Source: Dipylidium caninum (Eukaryota; Platyhelminthes; Cestoda; Cyclophyllidea; Dipylidiidae). From it: a DNA stretch of 64,000 nucleotides. The position numbers and the translations under genes were made by a program. Each line of letters opens with the position of its first letter. Positions within the stretch are counted from its first letter, which is position 1. Location of the stretch: NCBI GenBank assembly GCA_017562135.1, contig QEYB01000715.1:248001-312000 (forward strand). The letters are read 5' to 3'. The notes beneath the pieces are model-generated. The model was not told the origin of the DNA. It made no database searches and saw only the letters and a program-made list of their open reading frames with translations. Shown piece by piece: positions 26,139 to 37,213 of this stretch.

Positions 26139-28431
26139 CTAATGAAGTGACGGTTTCGGCGACGTGACGGAGGCAGCTTGGGTTTGGGGGCATTCTTGAT
26201 GGTGTTGAGCCGATACAATGACCACACGACGCGGATGCCCTGAAACCTGTGTTGGCGACACTGAAGTAACGGAAACAGGAAGAGTGGCAGAGGTGGCCCC
26301 GGTGTTTGAAGAGCTGACTGCCTCCATATTGGTGCCCACCACCACTTGGTGGTGATGAAGCTGCTGGTGTTGATCTAAAGGTGGTCGCGCTGTCCGAGCT
26401 TTCAGAACAGCTGTGTCAAGCGCCGAAAAAGTGGCGGATGTATTGGGCATACCAGGAGAAGACGAGGTTGAAACCACGACAATAGGCCTTCCACCGCTAG
26501 AAGTAGACAGGGAATTTGAAAGACGTATACGTTGTGGGACAATGCCTCGAGATGCGGAAGAGGGAATAGAATTGGAGGAATCCAACGTGATGAGACGAGC
26601 CATTGGAGACGGATTCGTCGTCACGACAGTAGTCGCGGAAACAGTTGATTTTGTGGCAATAGAATTGGGGGGATTTGATGACTGTTGTTGTAACTGCAAC
26701 GCTGCATAGCTTAGTTGGGCCAGACCCGAAGACGGAATTCCCGAAGAGGGCTAGGGTAAAAAAAATTAACTAGACAACGCGTAATCTCAAAGAAATGCAG
26801 GGCTATCTCAATAAAGAGCTAGAGTCAGACAACTAAATACATGATTAAGCTGCCCAAAATATAAGCCAGTAGTATTTCATAAATATCTTTGTTACGCTCA
26901 GCAAACTAAACTTTCGATTTTTAGTTTATTCAGTCATTGCAGGAAAAGTGGGAAAATATCCTCAATTCCTGTGCCTCAATTCGATGATGAAAAACACAAG
27001 GTGTAGCTTTTAAGTTGGTTTGAAGTCGTATCCTCAGCAATCCCTGAAATTATTATACACCAACCAAAAGACTCGACATACGAAACCTAGTTACCATTTG
27101 TTAAAAGCAAAAATCAAAAAAAAATCGACATTGTTAGCCAATCGTAAACAGGCATCAGTGTTAAGAAATGCACTTAAACTCGGGCTAAGAAATACCAAGA
27201 AGTTGCAAGACTCAATTATTTCCTAAGAATATTTATCAACATGGAATGACAACACTGAGAGCGAGTGAATCTCATATGACAAATCCGATAAATACAACTC
27301 CAAAACGGAACTATTGTGATGGCAAGAAAAAACACAATCATTACGCATTATTCAAGAATGGGATTTACAGGATCATCTGGAGATGACGCATTACTGCCTG
27401 TAGAAGATTGTTGATTTGAAACCATACGCACAGGAATTGAAAATCCTGTTGAACTATTACAACTGTTGCTGCCACCACTTCCACCACCACAAGTGAGAGC
27501 AAGTGTTGAGGCGGTAGGGGTAGAATTTGCCGTAGATGTGCTGGGAGAAGTTGAAGTAATGGGCAGAGTGGATGGGGGCAGCGGTGTATTGAATGACACC
27601 GATGAACCAGCCTGAGAGAGAGTATTTCCCGATTGTGCGACATTCCCCGCCTGCGTCAGTGCGTACTCATCATTCTCCAATCGTTGATAATTCCGATAAA
27701 GATCCTGAACCTATTGCAAAAAAATCCCGGTCACCGACACAAATAACTTCAACGCTAGAATAAATTTCCGATGCTCATTATTTAAAACTGTAAATAAAAC
27801 CATAACCCTACCTGTCGTTCAAGAACTTCATTCTGGCGAGTAAGCTCATCTACGCAAAATGAATGCTCGCGATTAGATTTTGTCAATGTCGCAATATACT
27901 CAGCGGCTCGCTGAAGCGTTACGGCTCTCGAGGCTTTCGAACCCCGTAAACTGGGAATGGCTTCACGCAAATCGCAGTAGCTTCCTTTTATACTTGCGCG
28001 TCTTTTGCGTTCAAGGTGATTATGATGATCCCGACTACAAAAAAAACATATTTACCCCCGTCATGAAAATTGATAAACCGTGATAAGCCGTAATGATATG
28101 TAATACACCAGTTTACACACCGATTTTCGTCCGAGTGATCAGGTATGGGTCTGTCACCAGCATTTCGATAACGACGAAATTCCGTTCTATGCCGACCACT
28201 GCTGGCAACATTGGCTTTTCCTCCGTGATGGTGCGAAGAACGGGACACGTAGATATCGCTCCTCTTGTCTCCTCCATTGCTGGGACCTTCCCCACTTACT
28301 GCGGCACCGGCATCCATATCACCGTCGTAGTCGCTTAAACAATCATAGCTGTCATCTTCTTCCATATCATCCTCGTCTCCCGCATAATCTCCGTCATCGT
28401 AGGATTTTGATGCGGAAGCATAGTGTGACAT
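26139..28431 (-). CDS. MAX: MAX-like bHLH-leucine zipper transcription factor with extended C-terminus, 4 exons
   Basis: MAX is the obligate dimer partner of MYC, MXD and MNT proteins and binds the E-box CACGTG in the nucleus. Exons: 28431-28121, 28034-27812, 27710-27369, 26750-26139; 495 residues, about three times the usual 160. Residues 1-103 include a long acidic stretch (DEDDMEEDDSYDCLSDYDGDMD). The bHLH lies at about 104-155: basic region RRDHHNHLERKRR with the E-box-contacting His, Glu and Arg residues, then LREAIPSLRG and SKASRAVTLQRAAEYI. A zipper follows (ELTRQNEVLERQ, continued by VQDLYRNYQRLEN in exon 3). The remaining about 290 residues are Ser/Thr/Gln-rich with short His and Gln runs and no recognised domain. 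The terminal exon is joined by phase and splice signals (CCT then GTAAAT; CCCTAG); an earlier stop at 27348 would give a shorter isoform. Confidence 0.87.
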
Positions 28432-31274
28432 ACCGAGTTAAAAGGGACGTTAACCAAAACGTGGTGTCATAAACCCTAGTTTTCGCATTAAAAAAGTGTA
28501 AATGAGCATAGAATGAAAAATATTTGCGACTGTTGCAGTAGCCAACAAAAAATCTGGTTTGTGATAGGCAGATAACTAACGACTAAGGTTTATAACGAGT
28601 TAATAAAATCAGGCAAACGATGCGAAACGTAATAGGACGCCCTATAAAACAAAATGTCTCTAATTCAATAAGAAACGCATGGTATACTTTTGTTTAATAA
28701 CAGCTACATGAGTTTCGTGAAGGGAGTGCATATTTTGAGGTTCGATTTCAAACAAGGCGACATACGTGTCTAAGGTGATGTTACACACAGAATTTAAGCA
28801 GTGTGATTACAACTGTCAGTAATTTTATTGGTTGTTATTTGCGGCCGTATTTGTTAAAACAAAATGTTATGAAAAAATTATGCATATAAGGAGAAAGGTG
28901 AAAAAAGGTACGTTACCTCTGTAACCCAAACTTACATTTGTGTCAAAATCTATAATTAGCCTATTGTTAAAACGCTCTTGATAAAGACTATGGTAAAATG
29001 AATCTCAGGCAAAATTGATAGGCCCTTCTAATCATTCACGTCGCGCCCTGCGAACGATGCCCTCCGCATCGTATAAACCTATTCTCCATGTAAGATCAAG
29101 TCGAGGCAACGTCGGGCTATGTCTTATGATAATAAACACCACAACTCCAACTTTATTTTTCATTCTATTTCGGTCTTGTGAAAATATTCCCTTTCAAAAC
29201 CGGTGAACGGGCATTTTGGCTCATAAACCTTCCGCCTCTCTTGTACATATGAGCAAACCTTTTTATTTAGAGGAATTCTTAACAACCTGGTGGCCAAGTA
29301 ATAACCTTCGAGGGAAAAGCGCCTTACGTAATCCTGTCTACGATTTATGGCTTGGCAATAGCAAATTCACTATGGCAACGGGCCCACGTCTTTCTAAATA
29401 ACCCTTCAGTCTTTGCGTTAGAGGTTTTCCCAGCATGCCATTTTTCTCTTGATGCTTATTTGCATAATTACATCGCCATCTTCGCTTTGAATTTCAGACG
29501 CGCCCTCAGGCTCATGACAAAACAGCTCACTATGAGATTGTTTTACCACCATTATGAGAGACCGAATGATAGGACGAAGACATGCGAAAAAAAATGGAAT
29601 TTCGTGCGCTTTCGGACCGAGCCGTGGGTCCATATTAGATCAAAACAAAGAATATCTGCTTTGCGAGATTGTTGCATTCTTTCTGATATCTTCTACTAGT
29701 ATGGGTCACAATTCACGATATAACGTTTTTCCGAGATATTTTTGTTTATATAGCTGGAGAAGTGTGTGTATATCTACTGCACTACCAAATATCTTTCTTC
29801 GCATTGAATTTTGTGCGAGTCACTTTCGTACCTATATGACAGAAAAAACGAACCGTACGGTTAACTTATTCATAAAACACAAGTTTTACTTGCTCTGTGA
29901 AATGCGCGCGGGAATCATGATGCGTCAATTATTTGAACATTCCAATAACTAAAATACTAAATAAGAAAAGCTGTTATCGCAGTGAGGCAACTCTCATGCC
30001 CATATTCTAATAAAGAGAGCTAACCTGTCAAGTGCAGTAACGAAAACGTTAAACGGACTAATTGTCCAGATAAAGTGGTTCTGATGTGCCATCTTATTTA
30101 ATGATTCGATCTTCCTCATTGTGCATCTGGGGGGACCTTGTCAGTGGCTAACTGCGCAAGTGGCCGCAACGTGACGCGCAGTTGACTTCGACCCTGAGGG
30201 TCGAAGGACTATTTTCATGTTTAAGAACAAGATCCACTGATGAGATAGGTGTGGCCCCACATAACGTAGTTTAATTCAAATGCTTTCCTCATTATTCTTA
30301 TCTTTATCTAATGCGCTGACACTTATTGTTCGAATTTAGCAAAAGCGTAATGCTTGATTAAATCGCCCCCCTACTTCCATCGTGAAACTAAAGTTCTAGC
30401 TCAATGCCCCTTTGGACTCGAAGGAGCCTAGTGAATGTGGCGAGGGAGAAAACCAAATTCCCTCGCGTTACTTCAAGTTAATGTTCTTTAAAATTGGCTT
30501 TCAATTACCACATAAACGCACCCTCACCCACAGTAACCACGAAGAAATTGCATGTCCGCACGCCTATGTTTGCTGCCCAAAAACCGATTAGTTTGATTAC
30601 CTCTGACAGGCTTTAAAGTCCTAAATGATCACCTTTCGGTCCATGTATAAGACAGCTTTATGGAACCTGGCAGTGCTAATGATTTTCACATAATGAAATG
30701 TCCCAAACCATCAATTTGACCTTTGCTAAGGGCCGTTGCAACACCCCACGCGTTTTAAGCCCTTCCCCCCCCCTTGATCGAGGAGTATGTCTGAAGTGGT
30801 TTGATTGGATAGAAACTTAAAGTTAACAAGTGGAGAAATACTAAGCGGCCCATTCTTCATTACTTACAATTTTTCTTATGGTACCAAATTCCTCTATAGT
30901 CCTAAAACGTGAGAGTGCAATTGGATGCATATTATGCTGGAAGCTTCTCCAATAAACACAATTTAGGTAACAACAGTTAGCATTTGTAGTGCCTTCACTC
31001 CACTTGCTCCGTTTTCATCAAGAGGTGTGTTACTGTGATAGTATGCAAAAACCCCCGTGAGAATAGCATAATGGAGTCTAGAGTGGGCAGTTCGGAAAAA
31101 AGACGTTCGAAACACCTCGGATATCGGAAGAGGATCCCATTGAAAATAGATGTTACATCTTGGTGCGCAAACAATTTACAAAATCAGTGATATAATTAAC
31201 GAGAGCACCCAGAAAAATTGCTAAAAACACGTATAGCAGAGGAGAGAACAGGGATAGTGTCCAATGAATGTACC
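28432..31274. other. Large gene-free region between MAX and IMPA1
   Basis: About 2.8 kb holding the MAX 5' flank and the IMPA1 3' flank. Several plus-strand frames of 60-130 codons between 29015 and 29952 show no domain, splice or codon pattern. It contains a perfect 9-bp inverted repeat at 30186-30206. Confidence 0.35.
30186..30206. repeat. Perfect 9-bp inverted repeat with 3-base loop
   Basis: CTTCGACCC, loop TGA, GGGTCGAAG. It would form a stable hairpin in RNA or DNA. It lies in a gene-free stretch and is not followed by a U-run. Confidence 0.6.
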
Positions 31275-33899
31275 TCAATCTCGTGGATAAGAGATAGGGA
31301 CGATTTTCCGGCATATTGTCTCCGCCAGCTGTCTGCTCGAAGCCGCAACGCAGTGACGAGCCATTAAATCCACAGGACCTCCTAAGGAATAGAAAGGTGT
31401 ATTTAAATATCCTGCTTGTAATTAGAAGCAGTAACAAGACTAATTTCGGTGGAAGATTGTCAGAATCCTGACGGGTGGCAATGTGCACAAAAACGTGTTG
31501 TTATACCACCACTCAGTAATCCGCCAGTGATTGTTGTTGGATAACACGCAAAGATAACGAGAATTAGTTGTTGCCTATATGAAGTGAATAATCTTGCCGA
31601 ATGTGAGTTCAAATGGGGTTGGACTTGTGCATGTCGTTCGCACCGTCCACGTTGCAGCAATAACCACCAGCCTCCGTGACGATGAGACATGAGGCCGCGT
31701 AGTCCCAACAGTGGATGCCAAACTCAAAAAAGGCGTCGCCCTGGCCCGCGGCTACTTGACACATGTGCAATGCAGCCGACCCCATTGTGCGCACTCTATT
31801 AGACGTGCACAAACAAAGGATCAGTTTACAAGGCACTCCGCAATTAACGCTCTGCTACGTTAGGGTGAGAAATAGAGATAACATAGAGTACATGAACAAA
31901 TCCAAGTAAAATAATTATGCAAAGCAAAAAATATATGGGTGGTAGGAAAACTCAATAATAAGTGGAAAACTACTGTTCCAGTGATATGCTAGTCTGCGCT
32001 GAAATAATTTAGGCTACTGCTTTCCATCAGAGTATGGCAAAGGCATAACCTAAGAAAATCAGATAAAGTGGATAGCATTTGAGCTGCTTTTTGCATCTTA
32101 AAAAAGCCCAGTTATCTATCCTAATCAGATAAATAACACAGTCAGAAAAAACTATCGTGAAGGATAGTCAAATGAAGTCTACTTAAATTTACAGTTTAGT
32201 TTCCCTTCCAAATGCCCCACACGATAATATTTTATGCGCATATGGGAAGATATTTGAAATAACCAAGCATTTATTACCATGCCGAGGGTTAATAATCGTA
32301 AATGTATAAGTATGTAAAGTGCGTGAACATGTTCAATTGTTTCGAATAGAAGTGGAGCCTAGTTTCACAAATGATAATTGACGAGCAAAATTACTGAACT
32401 CAAACTCTACCTACAAGACACGATCATAGTAAAGTGCCCGCCAAATGAGTTCGTAAACAGAAAAGAAGACAGTAGTATACAAAGCTAAAAATTCATAATA
32501 GAATATGGGCGAAAAAAACTAATCACTGCCTGGTTTACATATACATTGTCTCAAGAATTAACTGACTGCTCTAAACAGAGCTTGTACATCATAAGGTCAA
32601 ACCACTTTTTATATTTCTTGTAAAAATGCAGCAGCACCTGATAACGACTCGTTGTAGACAGATATGGCAGCTATGACCGAGGCAAGTCAATGATGTTAAC
32701 CAATTCAACAAGAGCATAAGCGGAAAATAAAGGGGAATCAATGGCTCTTATCTAACTTTCTTTCGGACACGTCGAAAACTGTATAGCATGCAGACAAATA
32801 ATATAAAGGAAGCGTACTCTTTCGACGTAATAAGCGGGCAAAATACGTGCAAAAATAATGGTTTCGAAAAGAATGTGGACGACTCAAAGTGCATAGAAGG
32901 TATGCTAAGTTTAATTGTGTTCAATGAGAATGCCAAAGGAATAGGAATAAGTGAGAAAAATATTGCAGGAATTTATGTGCCCTTCTCAGTGGTACGGGAT
33001 TTAGAATAAAACGCTACTGAAAAAAAGTTCAAGGCATAGAATTAACACCAAACCATGTAATTAATCTTACAGAGTAAAAAACACTTCTAAGGTTAAAAAG
33101 TCTGAAAAAAGTGACTAAATAAGCAACTTCAAAGACAAAATCCATGAACTCAAAAAAGACTCAATTAATACATTAACATCAATAAATACAAACCCTCGGG
33201 CCTCAGATATAAGGCGGCGTATGTTAGCCGCTTTGGTATCCAAATTTGAGGCATTCCTATCACCACCCCAATCGGTTAGTACTAGGGCGTTGTGCAACTC
33301 TGATGAAAGAGTACGTTAACAAGTTATAGTACAAATTACCAGTGCAACGAGAAACATGCAAGCTTCGATCATTCATAAATGCACCCTTTCCCCGCTCTGC
33401 ATAAAACATTTGATTGCATATCGGATTATAAACAACGGCAAACTGAGCCTATGAACATGTATAAAGGCAAAAAATTATCTTGCCTGCTTTTCCTTATAGA
33501 ATCCTATACAGACAGCACAAAACGGGAATCTGGAAGGAACTCTAAAAAAAGAGGATTTACTTGCTAACAAAGTTGGAAGTTCCATCGATTGGGTCAATTA
33601 TCCACGTGGGTTCCAACGTCAAAATAGAGCGGCCCGACACGCTCTCTTCCGCTATGATTCTGCAAATCTTGTAAATTAGAACCAACTCATACTTGTGATC
33701 GGGATACTTCTCTAGGATTCGTGTTTTCACCAAATCTTCAACTTGCTTGTCAGTGTCCGTAACGAGATCAGCGTAAGACACCTTTTCGTGATAATGCGAG
33801 GGCTTGTCGAATGCAGTAATAATAAGCTTTTCAAATGAAATATACAAGTGGAATTACAGATCCTGCGTCTGTAGCAACACTTTTGGCGAAATCCAGCAT
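31275..33899 (-). CDS. IMPA1: Inositol monophosphatase, 8 exons
   Basis: The enzyme hydrolyses inositol monophosphates to myo-inositol in the cytosol, is Mg-dependent and is the lithium-sensitive step of inositol recycling. Exons: 33899-33858, 33826-33687, 33659-33561, 33529-33484, 33448-33340, 33299-33194, 31795-31644, 31381-31275; 266 residues (human 277), alignable block by block. Metal and phosphate motifs: ADLVTDTDKQ, AEESVSG (family GEES), WIIDPIDGTSNFV with the metal-binding Asp residues, and GIHCWDYAASCLIVTEAGG with the catalytic Trp-Asp. The family's C-terminal GGPVDLMARHCVAA block is also present. Five successive introns are only 31, 27, 31, 35 and 40 bp, and the 35-bp one has a GC donor. 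The N-terminus may be longer: the frame is open upstream of 33899 to an acceptor near 33971. It is divergent from TMEM161. IMPA2 cannot be excluded by name. Confidence 0.92.
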
Positions 33900-34642
33900 A
33901 GTCTCAAAGTGATCCAAGACGTCCACGTCTTCAAAATGGATTGCAGCATTCTAAAATGCCTAGTTTTTCATATCCAATCACAGAAGGGGCTAAGCGGGGG
34001 CAAGGTTACTACTTATATTCAACAAATTGCCCATTCATACACCAGCAGGGCAAAAAACTTTCATAATATTTCCCTAAAGTTCCCTAGTCCATCTGCTACA
34101 TTAAACAACAGTAAACGCTTCATTACCTCATTGAACAGAGACTATCGCAAGGTATGTCACGACATCTCGAAATGCGGGAGATTTGATTTTTAACAGCCTG
34201 GTCAACCAAATATAAATAAGGCTCCTCATTATGCAGCACTTCGTAGGCCTTGCATTTAATCTTTTTATTTTAATCTTACCACACACAACAAAATTTCAAG
34301 CCGTAGTTCGAAACCTGTAGCTTGGGGGCATGGGCGTGAAACTTTGATCAGGCTTCATTGCTTCCATTTTGCCATTGTAAACTTAGATTGCATTATCATT
34401 GTAGGTTATGGGTTATCCATTTTCATGCTTTTACTGCATTTTTCGCGAAAGAAAATAAATTGTAAGTGAATTTTTACGTTGTCTTGCTTTAACCTTGCTC
34501 GCCAAGTCCTATTTTGGTTGTCATCATTCGTTTGAATGCGATGCCTCGCTGGCTCTATGTTCGCTTCAGCGGGGCCGATGCGATTTCTTCGAGACTGCTG
34601 CTTCACCGTGCCTTGATTACTTCTGGCAAATAATCCAGATCA
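33900..34642. promoter_or_regulatory. Shared upstream region of the IMPA1 / TMEM161 divergent pair
   Basis: 743 bp between start codons pointing outward, so it should contain both promoters. No TATA box was placed with confidence. An acceptor (AATAATCCAG) ends at 34638, four bases before the TMEM161 ATG. Confidence 0.4.
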
Positions 34643-36418
34643 ATGGCTGTCCTTGGCTTCCAGTTGGTCTCAACATTAATCGGTGTTAGCCTTTTAGCTA
34701 AACTTAGCACTCATTTCTCATTTGCAAGTGTCTTTGTCTTCGGAGGCATTTACCGCTATCTTCCGCCAACTGATAAGGAGATTCTGGAAGGTGCTGGGTG
34801 TGTAAAAGTCAAGCCACGAGCAAAGCGAAATGGCTGGGCTGGTGTTGGGGGAAGTGGTGATGGTCTTAATGTCTTTCACATTCCCCGCTCGACACCCATC
34901 AAACTGCATAAGGTTGAGGTTCGTGTTCAAGACATCGCAATCCTGCCTTTCTACACGGACCTTGTATGGCTTGTCGACTTCTCCGTTTGCTCTCTATTCG
35001 TCCTTTTTATCAACGATTCTGTTTCCCTAATTAGACAGTTATCGTCTCTCTCACCGTTCGGCAAAACCACATTTTTTTCTCTCTCAATGCATAGCTTCTT
35101 CGCTCCTAGTACCATTAATCTTAACCTTGTGTGGAGTTTCTTTCTTATATGGTTTGCCACAACTTCTCTCTTCTCTGTCCTTCGCGTCTATCTTACTAGT
35201 GCTGACAGCAAGGTGGGCCACGCAGCATCAAGTTCCTCGGAGTGGCCACTTCTCATGGTCGCTGGTTTTTCATCATTCATCATAGCCATGTTATGTATGT
35301 CTCTCGACGTTAGCTTTCTTGACTTGCGATTGTCATCGGCTTACGGTAACTTGACCACCTTGTCATCAAAAGCAACTGAGAGGTCAACCATGAGCTGGGG
35401 CATGTTTCAAACCTGCCTTTCCTTTTACGCGGCCATTGTTGGTGTTTTCTTCACTTTTCCCAGTCTTCAATATGGACGAGTTTATGTTCAGTCGCTTCAG
35501 TAAGTTTATCCTCTGTATTCTTTTTTGATCTCTTCCCTATAGACCTTTTTCCAGTTCCGTTTCATTAAAGGAACCCAGAATCCTCGCGGTTGACGCGCTT
35601 CCTTTTTCGTCTCAACTTGATTGCTCCGCAGTTGACTCTTTTGTTGTGGGTTGTGCCACTTACGAGTCGACTACCTACCATACTATTGCAACATGCAGGA
35701 GCGTCTCTGGGGGAGGCCAAGTTGGTCACCACTTGGTTCTCCTTCGTCACCTTCTGCGCTCGAGCCTTTTCCTTTGCACGAATCCGTAGCCTACGCCTTC
35801 TCTTTACCCTCATCACTTTTATTCTCCGAGTGGCAATGACAAAAAGGCATATGCAGGTGGGAGGAAAACTACTATTTTATTAAGTTTTCTTTCAACCCCA
35901 CTTATTGTGTGTTATTGCTGCCGATGTCCAATTTATCACTACAGGCTTTTCTCGACACCGCTCACACACGCCTCAGCCGCCTTAATCGCGAACCAGGTCG
36001 CATCACCAACCGCGAAATGCAGCGTATCGTTGCCGGGATTTTTCATTGTTTCAATTTCGCCGCTCTTCAGTACCTTGCCCCCGCCATGCTTTTAATTGGA
36101 CTTGCCTTTTCCTATAAAATTTCGACAGACACTGATTGGCTGCCTGTGGCTTCGCACATCACCCCCGCCTCATCGTCTACTTCACTGTCATCGGTATTAG
36201 AGGTGCTTGGAGGACAGGACTGGGACTCAGTTTTCACGGCTTCTTGGTTTGCTGCCCTTCAACACACTCGTCAGTCTTTCGGAGAGCTTTGGCAATCATT
36301 GCGGTGCCAGGCGGGCCATGTCTGTCAAGGTGTGTTGGGATTCGCCCTCTTCTGGTGTCTTGCTGCGTGGCAAGCCGTCGCCTTCACTGGCATGGCCTAC
36401 CACCGCTTTGTGGAGTAG
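34643..36418 (+). CDS. TMEM161: Transmembrane protein 161, 3 exons
   Basis: A conserved multi-pass animal membrane protein; the B paralogue in vertebrates affects cardiac ion currents, otherwise the molecular role is unclear. Exons: 34643-35499, 35571-35856, 35945-36418; 538 residues (human A/B about 480-490). It begins MAVLGFQLVSTLIGVSLLAK, matching the family's conserved first helix, then a soluble segment with IYRYLPPT. Hydrophobic helices start with FYTDLVWLVDFSVCSLFVLF and include FRLNLIAPQLTLLLWVVPLT. A basic loop follows (GRITNREMQRIVAGIFHC, with FAALQYLAPAMLL after it). The last helix is LFWCLAAWQAVAFTGMAYH. The 71-bp first intron is placed by phase; its acceptor (CATTAAAG) is weak but is the only one found that restores the family frame. 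The assignment to A or B is not possible. Confidence 0.9.
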
Positions 36419-37213
36419 CTGTCGCAATATTACACTAGTCCCTCTGCTCTCCCACTTTTGTCTGAGTGTGCATGTATGGTAGGCGCTCTACTATCTATGA
36501 GATATTCTCTCTGTGGTTTAAAGTCGGTATTTACCTCCCCATCCTCTACCCGCACTTTCTTCGTGAACACGTTGATTGAGCCTGTCATTTGAGTAGTTTA
36601 CTGCTACCAGCAGTAGATTTAATGCTTTGTATGTAGACTGAGTGTACTAATAGTGAAGTTTACACCAAGAATAACTTCCCGATTCTGCCTTTTCGTCCCT
36701 CCTAGATGACTTTGATTTTGGAAACACTTAGGCAAATGGCCTAGGTCAGCGATTGAAGTATGCAAGGGTTCCCAATACTAACTTGAAATCACGTTTTGAG
36801 CAGCCCGTGATGAACTATAGTCCTTCGGAATCAATCGCCTTTTACCGGTATTTACAAATGTTAAAATCTTAAGCCCAAGTAAACTTGCTAATTGTCGAAG
36901 TGATACCGGCTTAATCACGTAAACAACCTAATCGCTCAAAAGACATTTCAGTGTGATAGTAATTTATTTAAAAAATAAGGGTAATCTTGAGAAATGCGTC
37001 ATTGCAAACGTCCGTAAAAACAGTTTTCGGTGGAATACGACAGCCCTAGAGGAGATACTGTTGTTAGGATGAAGCAAAACGTAATTGATACAATAAATGC
37101 GAACATTGGTCAAATTAATATACACTATCAACACGTGGACGGGAAACTCGACAGTCACATTCTGTGGGAGTAAACTTACGGAGTTAAAGTAAAAATGTGA
37201 GGTAGGGGTGTCA
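36419..37213. other. Intergenic region between convergent TMEM161 and KDM4
   Basis: AT-rich tail-to-tail spacer with 3' flanks of both genes. No coding signal was seen. Confidence 0.4.
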
